DNA of 64,000 nucleotides, taken from assembly GCA_964643885.1 (NCBI GenBank), contig CAZXUI010000009.1, forward strand, positions 23,574 through 87,573. Direction: 5' to 3'. Shown piece by piece: positions 28,915 through 38,180 of this stretch (positions are counted from its first letter, which is position 1; the number at the start of each line of letters is the position of its first letter). The notes below the pieces were generated by a model that was not told the DNA's origin, searched no databases, and saw only the letters and a list, made by a program, of their open reading frames with translations. This DNA comes from CAADGL01 sp964643885. Lineage in GTDB: Bacteria; Planctomycetota; Phycisphaerae; UBA1845; Fen-1342. The position numbers and the translations under genes were made by a program.

Positions 28915-29538
28915 ATGAATAGACCCGACCCCTCGAACGTCGACAGTTCGGAAGTGCGCCTGCTGGTCGCGGCGGCCGGCGGCGATCGCGAAGCCCTTCG
29001 TCGGCTGTTCGAGCAGAATCGCGAAGCGGCGTACCGGGTGGCGTTTCGGATTACCGGACGTCACGGGGACGCACTCGACGTAGTTCAGGACGCGTTCATC
29101 CGGGCGTTTGAGGGGCTGGCGGGCTTTCAGCGGGAGGCGGGCTTCCGGGCTTGGCTGCTGAGAATCGTCAGCAACCGGGCGCTCGATCTGCTTCGCTCGC
29201 GCAAGGTGCGGCTGGCCGTCTCGCTGCACGGCGGGGACGAGGAAGGCGGGCCGCAGGTGGCGGCGCCGGCCGCCGAGCCGCCCGGGCGGCGGCTGGAGGC
29301 GGGCGAGACGGCCGAGCGGATTCAGGCGGCGATGGAATCGCTGCCGGTCGAGCAGCGGACGGTGCTGGCGATGTACGCGGCCGGCGAGATGACGTATGGG
29401 GAGATCGCGTCCGCCCTGGGCGTGCCGATCGGGACGGTGATGAGCCGGCTCTATCACGCGCGGATGCGGCTCAAGTCGCTGCTGGCGGATTTGGACCCCG
29501 GCGGCGGAGGCAGAGAGGATGAGCTTGCGACCCGGTGA
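28915..29538 (+). CDS. ECF-type RNA polymerase sigma factor
   Basis: 207 residues. Region 2 spans about residues 15-95 (YRVAFRITGRHGDALDVVQD then FIRAFEGL and FRAWLLRIVSNRALDLLR). Region 4 spans about 135-190 (LPVEQRTVLAMYAAGEMTYG then GTVMSRLYHARMRLK). ECF sigma factors direct RNA polymerase to stress or envelope promoters and are held by an anti-sigma. The next gene overlaps by 20 nt and has the look of that anti-sigma. A TATGCT -10-like element lies at 28884-28889. Confidence 0.93.
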   Translation: MNRPDPSNVDSSEVRLLVAAAGGDREALRRLFEQNREAAYRVAFRITGRHGDALDVVQDAFIRAFEGLAGFQREAGFRAWLLRIVSNRALDLLRSRKVRLAVSLHGGDEEGGPQVAAPAAEPPGRRLEAGETAERIQAAMESLPVEQRTVLAMYAAGEMTYGEIASALGVPIGTVMSRLYHARMRLKSLLADLDPGGGGREDELATR

Positions 29539-30004
29539 GATCGAGAAGCTGCTTGAGCGGCTGGAGCGAGACGGGATTGAGTCGCTCGCGACCGACGAGG
29601 TCGAGCGGTTGGAGGCCGCGCTGGCGACGGATCCGCAGGCGGCGGCGCGCGTGGGTCAGATGGCGGCAGGCGGGGCGGCGTGGCCGCTGCCGGAGGGGGC
29701 CGGGCCGAGCGAGTCGCAGTGGGAGAGCGTCTGGCGCGAGGTGGACCGGGCGCTCGTGCGGCGACAGGTTGAGCGGACGTGGCAGCGGCGTTGGCAGGGG
29801 CTCAGCGCGATGGCGGCGTGCGTGCTGCTGGTGCTGGCGTGGCGGCTGACGCTTCCGGGCGGCGGGGTGGAGCCGCTGCGTGTGGCGCGGGATGTCGAGG
29901 TGAACCGGCTGGAGGTGTTCGGCGAGGCGACGAGCTTCGTGTTGGAGACGGGAGGCAGCGACGGGTTCTCGGTGATCTGGGTGATGGAAGACGAAGGAGC
30001 CTGA
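29519..30004 (+). CDS. Probable anti-sigma factor, one membrane helix
   Basis: 161 residues overlapping the sigma gene by 20 nt. An acidic, helical cytoplasmic part (residues 1-90) could bind the sigma factor; one transmembrane helix (about 94-112, LSAMAACVLLVLAWRLTL) and a short periplasmic beta part follow. No zinc (ZAS) motif. The role is inferred from position and topology, since the sequence does not match a named anti-sigma family. Confidence 0.6.
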   Translation: MSLRPGEIEKLLERLERDGIESLATDEVERLEAALATDPQAAARVGQMAAGGAAWPLPEGAGPSESQWESVWREVDRALVRRQVERTWQRRWQGLSAMAACVLLVLAWRLTLPGGGVEPLRVARDVEVNRLEVFGEATSFVLETGGSDGFSVIWVMEDEGA

Positions 30005-30007
30005 TCG

Positions 30008-30475
30008 ATGAATTGGACAGACAGAGCGGTGCGGGGCGTGCTGGCGGGGCTGGTTCTGGCGGCGCTGGCGGCGCCGGCGTGGGCGGGGCAGGACGAGGTG
30101 GAGATCACGGTTCTGGCGATCCGGGCGACGAAGGACAACTCGGACATCTCACCGGAGCTGAAGCAGATCGCCGAGCAGCTCAAGAAGCAGTTCAAGTACA
30201 CGGGCTACAAGGTGGAGAAGAAGATCAGCGGCAAGGCGGCGGTGGAGAAGGCGTTCAGCGGTCAGCTCGTGATGGGCTACTCGGTGAAGGTGATGCCGGT
30301 GAAGCTGGACGAGAAGCGGGTGGAGCTGAAGGTGGAGGTCTCGCAGAAAGTGGGGGAAAAGGTGCAGCCGAAGCTAAGCAGCACGGTGACGATTCCGCGC
30401 GGGCGTTATCAACTCTTCGGCGGGTGGCGGATCGCTGATTCGGATGTATTGATTGTGGCGGTGGCGGGGAAGTAG
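30008..30475 (+). CDS. Small exported protein of the sigma operon
   Basis: 155 residues with a clear signal peptide (residues 1-26, ending APAWA-G). The mature part is lysine-rich and beta-stranded, with the pattern EVEITVLAIRATKDN near the start. No family recognised. Only 3 bp separate it from the anti-sigma gene, so it is part of the same transcript, perhaps a periplasmic signal or effector. Confidence 0.65.
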   Translation: MNWTDRAVRGVLAGLVLAALAAPAWAGQDEVEITVLAIRATKDNSDISPELKQIAEQLKKQFKYTGYKVEKKISGKAAVEKAFSGQLVMGYSVKVMPVKLDEKRVELKVEVSQKVGEKVQPKLSSTVTIPRGRYQLFGGWRIADSDVLIVAVAGK

Positions 30476-30540
30476 GGGGGTAGCGGTCACAGTCCATGAC
30501 TTAGGTGTCGTCGGTCCGGCGCGAATCGGTCAGCCTTCAA

Positions 30541-31881
30541 TCAATCGGGGCGACGGCCGCTGTGATCCGACTCTTGTTTCTCCCATCGCTCTCGGATCTT
30601 AATCGCCCGAGTAGCGGAATCTCGAGTACGTTGCAGCGCTCGCTTCGACCACGGGAGGCTGAGAACCTGCGAATACTCTTGAATAGACGAGCATCGAAAG
30701 TCGTTGTTCAGCAAGCGTAGTAGGTGCGGATCTATGAGGGCCTTCACGAACCAAGCGACAGTCTCATTGCTATCGTCTGACCGAGCAGCGTGAACATAGC
30801 GATTCCGATATCTCCGCACATAGGATAGCACATCCTTCACAATATCGCGGTCAGCGAAAAGCCACGATGCCCTATCTATCGTTTTGTCATAAGCGCTCCC
30901 GGCGGTATTTGTAATTGTTTCTAGAATACTCCAAAGCTTCAGGAACGCGTCATCGGGGTTTGGCCTGCTCAGGGCGAATGCGTAACGAATGATCAACGCC
31001 CTGAGCTCAGGTCGAAATGGCGATCGCCGCAGTTGACCTACTGAGCGCCGGCGATGCTGCTCCAACTTCTCCCAGTCATTCGGTGGTGCAAAGGCGACAA
31101 CCTCACGAGGGTAGTCCGGTTCGTACCAATACAGGTCGTCCACTGGCTTTCCGCTCGGAAAGTGCAGTGTGTGAAATGATCCGATGTGAACAACTCCGAG
31201 CGGACGCCTACTGGTTCCACCTAGTGATCTGGACCATCTCGGTCCCATGAAGAGGTTCCAGAAGCCGCACAGTAGGGCGAGAGCTTCGAGTGCTCTTTCG
31301 ACGGCGTCGAAGTTGCTTCGACCGCGTGACTGGATCAGGATGGAGATGCGGGGCGGACGCAAGGTGGCTTTCATTCTCGTTCCATGCTCCAGTTCGAAGC
31401 GAAGGCTATCGGGAACCGGGTATCTCCGTCGGGAGACTAAGGGCATGATTTTATGGCCGTCGATCAAGATGCGCTTTGACGGCAGCGATTTGACGGAAAG
31501 GTCGGTAACGAGATGAAATTGAGTGTCGGGTTTCAAAAAATAGGCAGCAGCCTCGTTGTCTGCAGCTTCAATCATAAGCTTCGGAGCAATCGGCGTCTGT
31601 CCTCCTGTTTTTTGAATGACCTTTTTTAGCGCGCGTCGCAGAATGTCACGGGAATCATACGGGTTGAGCTCCTGGTCGTCCGGGCGCTGTATGAGGATAC
31701 TCCCGAGGGCGGCCTGCTCGAAGACCTCGAACAGGGGGTGATTCCACACCACTGTCTCTTGATCTTGGATTCTCGCGCTCCGCCCTAATTCGGCGAGCAT
31801 GTGCCGAGGCGCACATCCGCTATCTGGATTTGTGTCTTGTGTATCGTTCGGCTTGCGCCAATACGCATATCGCGTACTCAT
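30541..31881 (-). CDS. HEPN-domain (Apea-like) protein, low-GC accessory gene
   Basis: 446 residues. The C-terminal third (about 310-425) carries a HEPN-type helix set with FLKLWSILETITN and YVRRYRNRYVHAA, the latter an R-N-x3-H motif (RX4H) as in HEPN RNases and Apea-like HEPN proteins. The N-terminal two thirds is unassigned. Base composition is markedly lower in GC than every neighbour. The start ATG overlaps the tryptophanase stop as ATGA. HEPN domains are common in toxin, abortive-infection and RNA-cutting proteins; which applies here is unknown. No companion nucleotidyltransferase is adjacent. Confidence 0.68.
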   Translation of the reverse strand: MSTRYAYWRKPNDTQDTNPDSGCAPRHMLAELGRSARIQDQETVVWNHPLFEVFEQAALGSILIQRPDDQELNPYDSRDILRRALKKVIQKTGGQTPIAPKLMIEAADNEAAAYFLKPDTQFHLVTDLSVKSLPSKRILIDGHKIMPLVSRRRYPVPDSLRFELEHGTRMKATLRPPRISILIQSRGRSNFDAVERALEALALLCGFWNLFMGPRWSRSLGGTSRRPLGVVHIGSFHTLHFPSGKPVDDLYWYEPDYPREVVAFAPPNDWEKLEQHRRRSVGQLRRSPFRPELRALIIRYAFALSRPNPDDAFLKLWSILETITNTAGSAYDKTIDRASWLFADRDIVKDVLSYVRRYRNRYVHAARSDDSNETVAWFVKALIDPHLLRLLNNDFRCSSIQEYSQVLSLPWSKRALQRTRDSATRAIKIRERWEKQESDHSGRRPD

Positions 31882-33236
31882 GACAGCTCCCGAAACCTCG
31901 CCGTAAAGTGCCGCAGCGTCGGCGGCTGGTCGACGATCTCCAGGCCGCGGAGCCTCTCCCGCTCGGCGAACAGCTCCACGGCCGCCTCGATCACGTAGTC
32001 GATGTGGCTCTGCGTATAGACGCGGCGGGGGATCGCGAGCCGCACCAGCTCCATCGCCGGCGGCTGCCCCTGCCCGCCGAACATGACGCTGCCGATCTCG
32101 ACCGCGCGGATGCCGCCGACGCGATACAGGCCGCAGACGACGGCCTGCCCGGGGAAACGCTCCGGCGGGATATGCCGGCAGAAGGCGGCCGCGTCGATGT
32201 AGATCGCATGCCCGCCCGGCGGCTCGACGATCTGAATGCCGGCCGCCAGCAGCCTTTCTCCCAGGTACGCCGTGCTGCGGATGCGGTATTCGAGGTAGTC
32301 CTCGTGCGTGACCTCCTCGAGGCCCTGGGCCATCGCCTCCAGGTCGCGGCCGGCCAGGCCGCCGTAGGTGATGTACCCCTCGGTCAGGATCAGCAGCTCA
32401 TCTGCGCGGCGCATCAGCTCGCGCTCGCGGATCAGCAGCAAGCCGCCGATGTTCACCAGGCCGTCCTTCTTGGCGCTGATGGTGGCGCCGTCGGCCAGGT
32501 CGAACATCTCGCGGACGATCTCGCGGACGGAGCGCTGCTGCTGGCCCGGCTCGCGCAGCTTGATGAAGTACGCGTTCTCGGCGAAGCGGCAGGCGTCGAG
32601 AAACAGCGGCAGGTTGTGCCGGTCGCAGACCGCGCGGACGGCCCGGATGTTCTCGAGGCTGACGGGCTGGCCGCCGCCGCTGTTGTTGGTGACGGTGAGC
32701 ATGACGAGGGGGATTCGTTCGCGGCCGACGTCGCGGATGAGGGCCTCCAGGCGGCCGACATCCATGTTGCCCTTGAAGGGGTGGCGGCTGGTGGGGTGGC
32801 GGCCTTCCTCGATCACCAGGTCGACGGCCCGGGCGCCGGAGTGCTCGACATTGGCGCGGGTCGTGTCGAAGTGGTTGTTATTGGGGACGACTTTGCCGGG
32901 TCCGCCGACGAGCTCGAAGAGAATGCGTTCGCTGGCGCGGCCCTGGTGCGTGGGCAGGATGTGCTCGAAGCCGGTCAGCTCGCGGACGGTCGATTCCAGC
33001 ACGAACCAGCTTCGGGCGCCGGCGTAGGACTCGTCGCCGCGCATGATGCCGGCCCATTGGAGACTGCTCATGGCGCCGGTGCCGCTATCGGTGAGCAGGT
33101 CGATCAGCACGTCGTCGGCGTGGATGAGGAAGGGGTTGAAGCCGGCCTGGCGGAGAATCTGTTCGCGCTGCTCGCGCGTGGTCATGCGGATGGGCTCGAC
33201 GACCTTGATGCGGAAGGGCTCGATGATGGTTTTCAT
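31878..33236 (-). CDS. tnaA: Tryptophanase
   Basis: 452 residues, near the usual 470. Splits tryptophan into indole, pyruvate and ammonia with PLP. The family is clear from start to end: EPFRIKVVEPIRMTTREQR, IDLLTDSGTGAMS, PTHQGRASE, SNSGGGQPVS, RFAENAYFIK, the PLP lysine K257 in ISAKKDG, GGLAGRDLE and TLRHFTARF. GIRAVEIGS favours tryptophanase over tyrosine phenol-lyase, which has a different sequence there. No tnaC-like leader or tnaB was seen. Overlaps the HEPN gene by 4 nt. Confidence 0.93.
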   Translation of the reverse strand: MKTIIEPFRIKVVEPIRMTTREQREQILRQAGFNPFLIHADDVLIDLLTDSGTGAMSSLQWAGIMRGDESYAGARSWFVLESTVRELTGFEHILPTHQGRASERILFELVGGPGKVVPNNNHFDTTRANVEHSGARAVDLVIEEGRHPTSRHPFKGNMDVGRLEALIRDVGRERIPLVMLTVTNNSGGGQPVSLENIRAVRAVCDRHNLPLFLDACRFAENAYFIKLREPGQQQRSVREIVREMFDLADGATISAKKDGLVNIGGLLLIRERELMRRADELLILTEGYITYGGLAGRDLEAMAQGLEEVTHEDYLEYRIRSTAYLGERLLAAGIQIVEPPGGHAIYIDAAAFCRHIPPERFPGQAVVCGLYRVGGIRAVEIGSVMFGGQGQPPAMELVRLAIPRRVYTQSHIDYVIEAAVELFAERERLRGLEIVDQPPTLRHFTARFRELS

Positions 33237-33279
33237 CGCGGGCTCCAGGGGCGGGCGCGCGGGCCCGCCGTACTGAGCG

Positions 33280-33301
33280 GTGCGAGAAGGGATTCTCGCA
33301 C
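33280..33301. repeat. REP-like hairpin
   Basis: GTGCGAGAA/TTCTCGCAC, a perfect 9-bp stem with a 4-nt loop, followed by CAGCGAGAG. A related hairpin lies at 63626-63662. Confidence 0.55.
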
Positions 33302-33462
33302 CAGCGAGAGTTCACGTGCATGGTCTCTGGCGCCTTTCGGGTAGCGGTCCTGCCCCCGCCCGCTCCCTCACGGTCGCGGTTCGGATCAGGCTCTACGGGC
33401 GAGACGCCCGTACCACCCGGGCACACAGTGGCGGGCATGCAGGCCCGTCCGGTCTGGAATTC

Positions 33463-34941
33463 CTATGGTTTCCAGGCACGGAGCGTCTCGAGCGGGCCGG
33501 TCGCCGCCGGGCCGAGAATCGCGGCGAGGCTGTCCTGGCTGGCCGCGGCCACCGTCCGCTCGAACTGCTGCTGCGTCTGCCCGGCGCTGAGGGCGAACAG
33601 CAGCGTCATTCCCGCCAGCAGCAGCCAGGCACACATCGCCACGCCGGCGATGCGGACGGCCGCCGTCCCCGGTGCGGATTTTTCGCCCGCCGCGTCCGCG
33701 CGCGGCCACGTCAGAGCCGTCGCGGCCAGCGCGACCAGACCGACAAGCAAGGCATACGCCGGCTGCCACCAGATGTATCGCAGGCTCGAGAAATCGGCCC
33801 GCAGCTCGCTGCGGACGGCATCGGGCTGCATCAGCGGCCAGGAGCTGCCGGCCAACAGCAAAAGGGCGGCGATGGCGATGGCCCGCAGCCCGGCCGGTCT
33901 CAGCTCGCAGCCGCCCCGCCGTTTCGTAAACAGGGTCCAGAAAAGGACTAATGTCACCGCCGCCGCGGCCGACCCGCCCCCCGCCAGCCACATCAGTTGG
34001 CATGCGGCGAAGACGAGCCGCTCATGTTCGACCGGGGCGAGTGCGGCTTCGGATTCGAGCCCGAAGTTGGTGTTGGGAAGGCGGTCGAAGGCGGCATGGT
34101 ACTCGCGGCGGAGCGACCGCAGGGCCGCGATGATTCGCTCGGCCTCGGCCGCGTCCGAATCGCCCGGCAGCGATTCCAGCGTGCGGGCGAGCAGGTCGGC
34201 CGCGAGGAGCCGCAAGCCGGGCGGATTGGGATCGATCACGAGCGGGCGAAGCAGGCGTATGAGCGTCTCGCGGCAAAGCTCGGCGCCGGCTGCGTCGCCC
34301 GCGTCGCGCCGGGCGGCCGCGAGCGCGATCAGGTTGCCGGTCAGATACTGTAGCGGCGGTCCGTGCGGCTGGCCGACGAGTCGTTCGGCCAGTGTCGCGG
34401 CCGTCCCCGGGGCGACGCGGAGGGCAGTGTAGGCTCGGTTCCAGGCGGCGATGAGCGGGCGCTGGTGAGGGTCCAGCGAGCCGCTGCGGCAGGACTCGAG
34501 GATCGGGCGGACGGAGGTCCATTTCTCGGCGGGCGACTGGCCGGCGCGGTCGAGCGCCAGCAGGCGAATTGCGAGCAGTTGCACCTGGCCGAAGCGCGTT
34601 GAGGGGAGCTCCCGAACGGACTGGGCCATCTCGTGCTCGACGGAGTAGGCGTCGCGCTGGCCGAAAAGGGCCGCGACGAAGAGGTTGCTGGTGGTCGAGA
34701 GGACGTAGCCCTCGCGGGCTTCGGAGGACGCATTTCGGATGGCCAGGCCGAGCGTGTCGCGGACGCGCTTCTGTGCGGAGGGAGTCGCGTAGAGCAGTTC
34801 GGCACGGACGAGCGGCGTGGTGGCGGCGAACCGCAGGCATTGCCAGCCGGCGATGAGGCTGAGCGCGGCCGCACCGAGCAGCAGACCAAGCGGGATCAGG
34901 ATCGACGGCGGCTGGGCGCGGCGTTTTGCGGTGGATTGCAT
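33463..34941 (-). CDS. Integral membrane protein of unknown function
   Basis: 492 residues from the ATG at 34941; a TTG at 34986 would add 15. One N-terminal helix (about residues 12-35), a large helical periplasmic region of about 270 residues rich in Leu and Arg, then three to four helices in the C-terminal third. The long central region looks like tandem helical repeats, but no TPR consensus is convincing. No family recognised. It is upstream of the tryptophanase on the same strand with a 226-bp gap. Confidence 0.55.
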   Translation of the reverse strand: MQSTAKRRAQPPSILIPLGLLLGAAALSLIAGWQCLRFAATTPLVRAELLYATPSAQKRVRDTLGLAIRNASSEAREGYVLSTTSNLFVAALFGQRDAYSVEHEMAQSVRELPSTRFGQVQLLAIRLLALDRAGQSPAEKWTSVRPILESCRSGSLDPHQRPLIAAWNRAYTALRVAPGTAATLAERLVGQPHGPPLQYLTGNLIALAAARRDAGDAAGAELCRETLIRLLRPLVIDPNPPGLRLLAADLLARTLESLPGDSDAAEAERIIAALRSLRREYHAAFDRLPNTNFGLESEAALAPVEHERLVFAACQLMWLAGGGSAAAAVTLVLFWTLFTKRRGGCELRPAGLRAIAIAALLLLAGSSWPLMQPDAVRSELRADFSSLRYIWWQPAYALLVGLVALAATALTWPRADAAGEKSAPGTAAVRIAGVAMCAWLLLAGMTLLFALSAGQTQQQFERTVAAASQDSLAAILGPAATGPLETLRAWKP

Positions 34942-35015
34942 CGTCGTCAGGCTAGGCGGGCGCGTCGCGAGCGGCAAGTGAGCCAAAGGGCGTCGCTGTG
35001 TGTTGTTTCGGGCCG

Positions 35016-36164
35016 TTAGGAGGCGGGGGCAGGGGGCGGGGCGTGCTTCGGCTGCTGGATCGGCAGACAGATGTCGAAACGGGCGCCGCCCGCCGGTGTA
35101 TTGGAGGCAGTGATGGTGCCGTGCAGCTCGCTGACCAGGCCGTAGGCGACGGCCAGCCCCATGCCGGCGTTGCGGGTGCTGCCGTCGCTGAGCTCGCCCT
35201 TGGTCGTGTAGAAGGGCTCGAAGAGTCGGTCCATCTGCTCGGCGCGGATGCCGGGGCCTTCGTCGATGACGGAGATGCGGGCGGTGTTTTCGTCGGTCTG
35301 ATTGACCAGGATCGTGATGGTCCCGCCGGGGGGGCTGGCCTCGATCGCGTTTTCGAGCAGGTTGGCGAGCGTGATGAGGATCGGGTCGCGCGGCACGGGC
35401 GTCGTGGGCAGGGGGTCGTGCTCGAAGTGCAGCTTCAGGCCGGAATCGGTGACCTTCTTCTCATTCTCGTCGACGAAGAAGAACACGATCTCGCTCAGGT
35501 CGGCCATGTGGCCGCAGCGGTGGTCGGCCTGGGCGAAGGCGAGCAGTTGCTGTGTGAGCTTTGTGGCGCGGACGACGGCCTCGGCGGTGCGCTTGAGGGC
35601 GCGGCGCATGGCGGCCATCGTGTTCATGTTCAGGGCGTATTCGAGGCTCGTCGCGATGCTGCACAGCAGGTTGTTGTAATGGTGCGAAACGGCGCCGGAG
35701 AGCATGCCGAGCGAGGTGAGCCGCTCGTGCTTGCGGACGCGGCGGCGGACCTGGATGCGGTCCGTGATGTCGTGAAACCAGACGGACAGGCCGGTCAAGG
35801 CGCCCTCATCGTCGCGGATCGGGGCGATCCAGACGGCGTAGTCGGTGGCGGGCTCGCCGGGCGGCGTGATCTGTGTGCGGAACTCCAGCGGCTCGCCCTT
35901 CTCGATGCAGGTGCGCATACACTTGTCGAGGACGCCATGGTCGGCGACGGGAAGGACGTCGTGAACCCGGACGCCGTCGTGCCAGCAGCCCGCCAGACGC
36001 ATCAGCCGCTCGGCCAGCGGGTTCCAGGCGCGGACGCGGCCGTCCGGCTCGCAGGCGAATACCGCCAGACCGGCCCCCTCGAAGAGCCGCTCGAAGAAGG
36101 CGGACTCCAGCCGCGTGGCGGTCGGGATGCTGCGGCGCAGGTTGTTAGTCGTGCTGACCGACAT
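35016..36164 (-). CDS. PAS-domain sensor histidine kinase
   Basis: 382 residues. A PAS domain (about residues 20-135: VFACEPDGRVRAWNPLAERL and later YAVWIAPIRDDEGALTG) precedes an HisKA-type H-box (GMLSGAVSHHYNNLLCSI), and an HATPase domain with LLENAIEA (N), DEGPGI (G1), FEPFYTTK (F) and GMGLAVAYG (G2). Cytoplasmic. The HHYNN motif with no flanking proline suggests the NtrB-like subgroup. No response regulator is adjacent. Starts inside the end of the lipoprotein gene upstream by about 20 nt. Confidence 0.9.
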   Translation of the reverse strand: MSVSTTNNLRRSIPTATRLESAFFERLFEGAGLAVFACEPDGRVRAWNPLAERLMRLAGCWHDGVRVHDVLPVADHGVLDKCMRTCIEKGEPLEFRTQITPPGEPATDYAVWIAPIRDDEGALTGLSVWFHDITDRIQVRRRVRKHERLTSLGMLSGAVSHHYNNLLCSIATSLEYALNMNTMAAMRRALKRTAEAVVRATKLTQQLLAFAQADHRCGHMADLSEIVFFFVDENEKKVTDSGLKLHFEHDPLPTTPVPRDPILITLANLLENAIEASPPGGTITILVNQTDENTARISVIDEGPGIRAEQMDRLFEPFYTTKGELSDGSTRNAGMGLAVAYGLVSELHGTITASNTPAGGARFDICLPIQQPKHAPPPAPAS

Positions 36165-37065
36165 CACTCACATCCGGGCGGACGAAGATGACGGACTCGT
36201 ACGCGGTGCCCGCATCTTGCCGCGTCAGCAGCGCGGTACCTATCAGGCCGGCGACCGAGCCGCGCTCGCTCGGTGCGACGGCGACGAACTCCCCGGGCGC
36301 GAGGTCGACGACGAACCGTGCCGCCGGGAAGACGCTCACGCTCTGGTTCGGCGTGACCTGCCAGCCGCCCAGCTCGCTCCGCGACCAGGCCGTCGAGGCC
36401 TGCCGCTGAAGAACGGCGGGCAGAAAGGCCAGGCGGGTCCGGCCGGATCTCTGCTCGTCTGCCAAGTATTGTATGCGTAAAACGTTACGGCTGTGAGGCC
36501 AGGTGGCGCCGTGGAGCTCGCCGGCCGAGTCGACGAAGAACAGGGTCTGCTCGCGGGGGTCGAGGTCGAGCTCGAGGGCCAGGGGGAAGTCCGGGCGGAT
36601 GTTGATCGGGGCCGGCTGGCTCACCTTGATGCCATCGACGTTGTCGAGGATCGCCTTGATCGCCTCCCACCAGCGCTCGTGGCCGATTCCGATGCGGATG
36701 CCGTTTCGCCGCAGCCGGAGGGTGTCAGCGGAGGCCAGGCCGTCCTCGCGAAGGTGATTCCAGATGGCCATGGCCCGTTCCCGTTCGGTGTGGGGCCACT
36801 GGATATGCAGAATCTGGATCGTGATGACCCGCACGACGGGCGGAGCGAGGGTGGGCAGCGCACTGCGGTCGGAGGTCTCGGTGAAGCCGGTATCGGCGTC
36901 CTGCGGCGTGGCCGGCGGCGAACCGGCCTGTGTCGTTCCCACGGGTAACCAGTTGACGTTCTGAGGGTTACAGGCGGTCAGGGAGAGAACGAGCGCGGCG
37001 GCGATTGCCGCGCGACCGATCAGCTTTGTGCCGGCGATGCGTTTTTCAGGCCGTCGCTGGCGCAT
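36145..37065 (-). CDS. Lipoprotein of unknown function
   Basis: 306 residues from the ATG at 37065, preceded by GAGCAGG; the longer frame to 37263 overlaps ispD and is not used. A lipobox LSLTAC ends the signal sequence (about residues 1-32). The body begins with a VVRVITIQILHIQWP segment and has two alpha/beta parts. No family recognised. It is the first gene of a probable unit with the PAS kinase, and lies 109 bp downstream of ispD. Confidence 0.6.
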   Translation of the reverse strand: MRQRRPEKRIAGTKLIGRAAIAAALVLSLTACNPQNVNWLPVGTTQAGSPPATPQDADTGFTETSDRSALPTLAPPVVRVITIQILHIQWPHTERERAMAIWNHLREDGLASADTLRLRRNGIRIGIGHERWWEAIKAILDNVDGIKVSQPAPINIRPDFPLALELDLDPREQTLFFVDSAGELHGATWPHSRNVLRIQYLADEQRSGRTRLAFLPAVLQRQASTAWSRSELGGWQVTPNQSVSVFPAARFVVDLAPGEFVAVAPSERGSVAGLIGTALLTRQDAGTAYESVIFVRPDVSDVGQHD

Positions 37066-37174
37066 TACCTGCTCGTTCGGTGCCCGGCGGGACCGCGCCT
37101 GGTGGCGCGGCGAAGCGAGGCTCCCAGCTCCCTTCCCGATACCAGCCGTCCATCGTACTGAACCGGGGCGTCGA

Positions 37175-37912
37175 TTACCACTGAGCCTCGTCGAAAGCCC
37201 CGAGCGGGCCGGGCGTTTTTGCGCGTCGCTGCATTCCCTTGAGGATGGCCTCGGCCAGGGCACTGTCGCCAGGGCCGGTAATCTTGAGATTGCGATGGTC
37301 CGACTCGACGATGGCGACCGGGTGGCCGAGGGATTCGACCACCTGGGCGTCGTCCGTGGGGGCGGCGTCGGCCGGCATGTTCGCGTAGGCCTTGATCAGC
37401 AGGTCCTTACGGAAGACCTGGGGGGTCTGGGCCTCGTAGAGGCCGGCCCGGCTGACGGTCTGCTGGATGAGGCGGTCGTCGCCGGCGCGCTTGATGGTGC
37501 CGCTGAGCGGAGCGGCGAGGATGGCGGCGCCGACTTCGGCGGCGCGCTCGAAGACCCGGTCGATCCAGGTGTCGAGCACGCAGGGGCGGACGGCATCGTG
37601 CACGGCGACGAGCTCAGCCTCATCGGCCACGAAGCCGAGGGCGGAGCGGACCGAGTCGAAGCGCTCCTTGCCGCCGCGGACGAGCTTGATGCCCATGAAC
37701 ATGATGTTGGCGGCGTACTTCTCCTTGACGACGTCGAAATCGTCGGCGGAAACGGCGAGAATGACCTGGCAGACGTCGGGGCGGGTGAGGAAGAGCTCGA
37801 TCGAGCGGATGAAGATCGGGCGGTTGTCGAGCTGCGCGAAGGGCTTTTTGACGTCTCCGCCGAAGCGTTTTCCTGCCCCCGCGGCCGGGATGATGACGGC
37901 GACCTTCGGCAT
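37175..37912 (-). CDS. ispD: 2-C-methyl-D-erythritol 4-phosphate cytidylyltransferase
   Basis: 245 residues, normal for IspD. Makes 4-diphosphocytidyl-methylerythritol from MEP and CTP in the non-mevalonate isoprenoid pathway. The N-terminal nucleotide site is PAAGAGKRFGGDVKKPF, with the catalytic arginine and lysine; later HDAVRPCV and the C-terminal EAQTPQVF and the TDDAQVVE segment are typical. The start has GGGAG upstream. No ispF adjacent. Confidence 0.95.
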   Translation of the reverse strand: MPKVAVIIPAAGAGKRFGGDVKKPFAQLDNRPIFIRSIELFLTRPDVCQVILAVSADDFDVVKEKYAANIMFMGIKLVRGGKERFDSVRSALGFVADEAELVAVHDAVRPCVLDTWIDRVFERAAEVGAAILAAPLSGTIKRAGDDRLIQQTVSRAGLYEAQTPQVFRKDLLIKAYANMPADAAPTDDAQVVESLGHPVAIVESDHRNLKITGPGDSALAEAILKGMQRRAKTPGPLGAFDEAQW

Positions 37913-38180
37913 TGCGCGCTCCCACTGAGTCCCCTGCTGTAGGCTATCATGGTGCGGCGCGCGGTCAAGTGTGCGTCGCGCCGCGCGCGCGGCGTCGAGG
38001 CGTGCGGCGCGGGCGGGCGGAGGCGGCGTCGAGGCGGAGATTTGAACGGGCGGGCGAACGCGGGCATGATATGGGTGGGGCAGCAGAGCGCGGCGTGCCG
38101 CTTTGAGCGCTGAGCTGCCCGAGTGCGTCGCACCGCGGGGGAGATGCGAAGGGCTGCGGGGGCCAGACGAGGACAGGCGG

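Noticed and set aside
36145..37263. Long form of the lipoprotein gene starting at 37263
   Set aside because: It would overlap ispD by 89 bases and place 66 residues before a perfect signal peptide; the ATG at 37065 has its own ribosome site.
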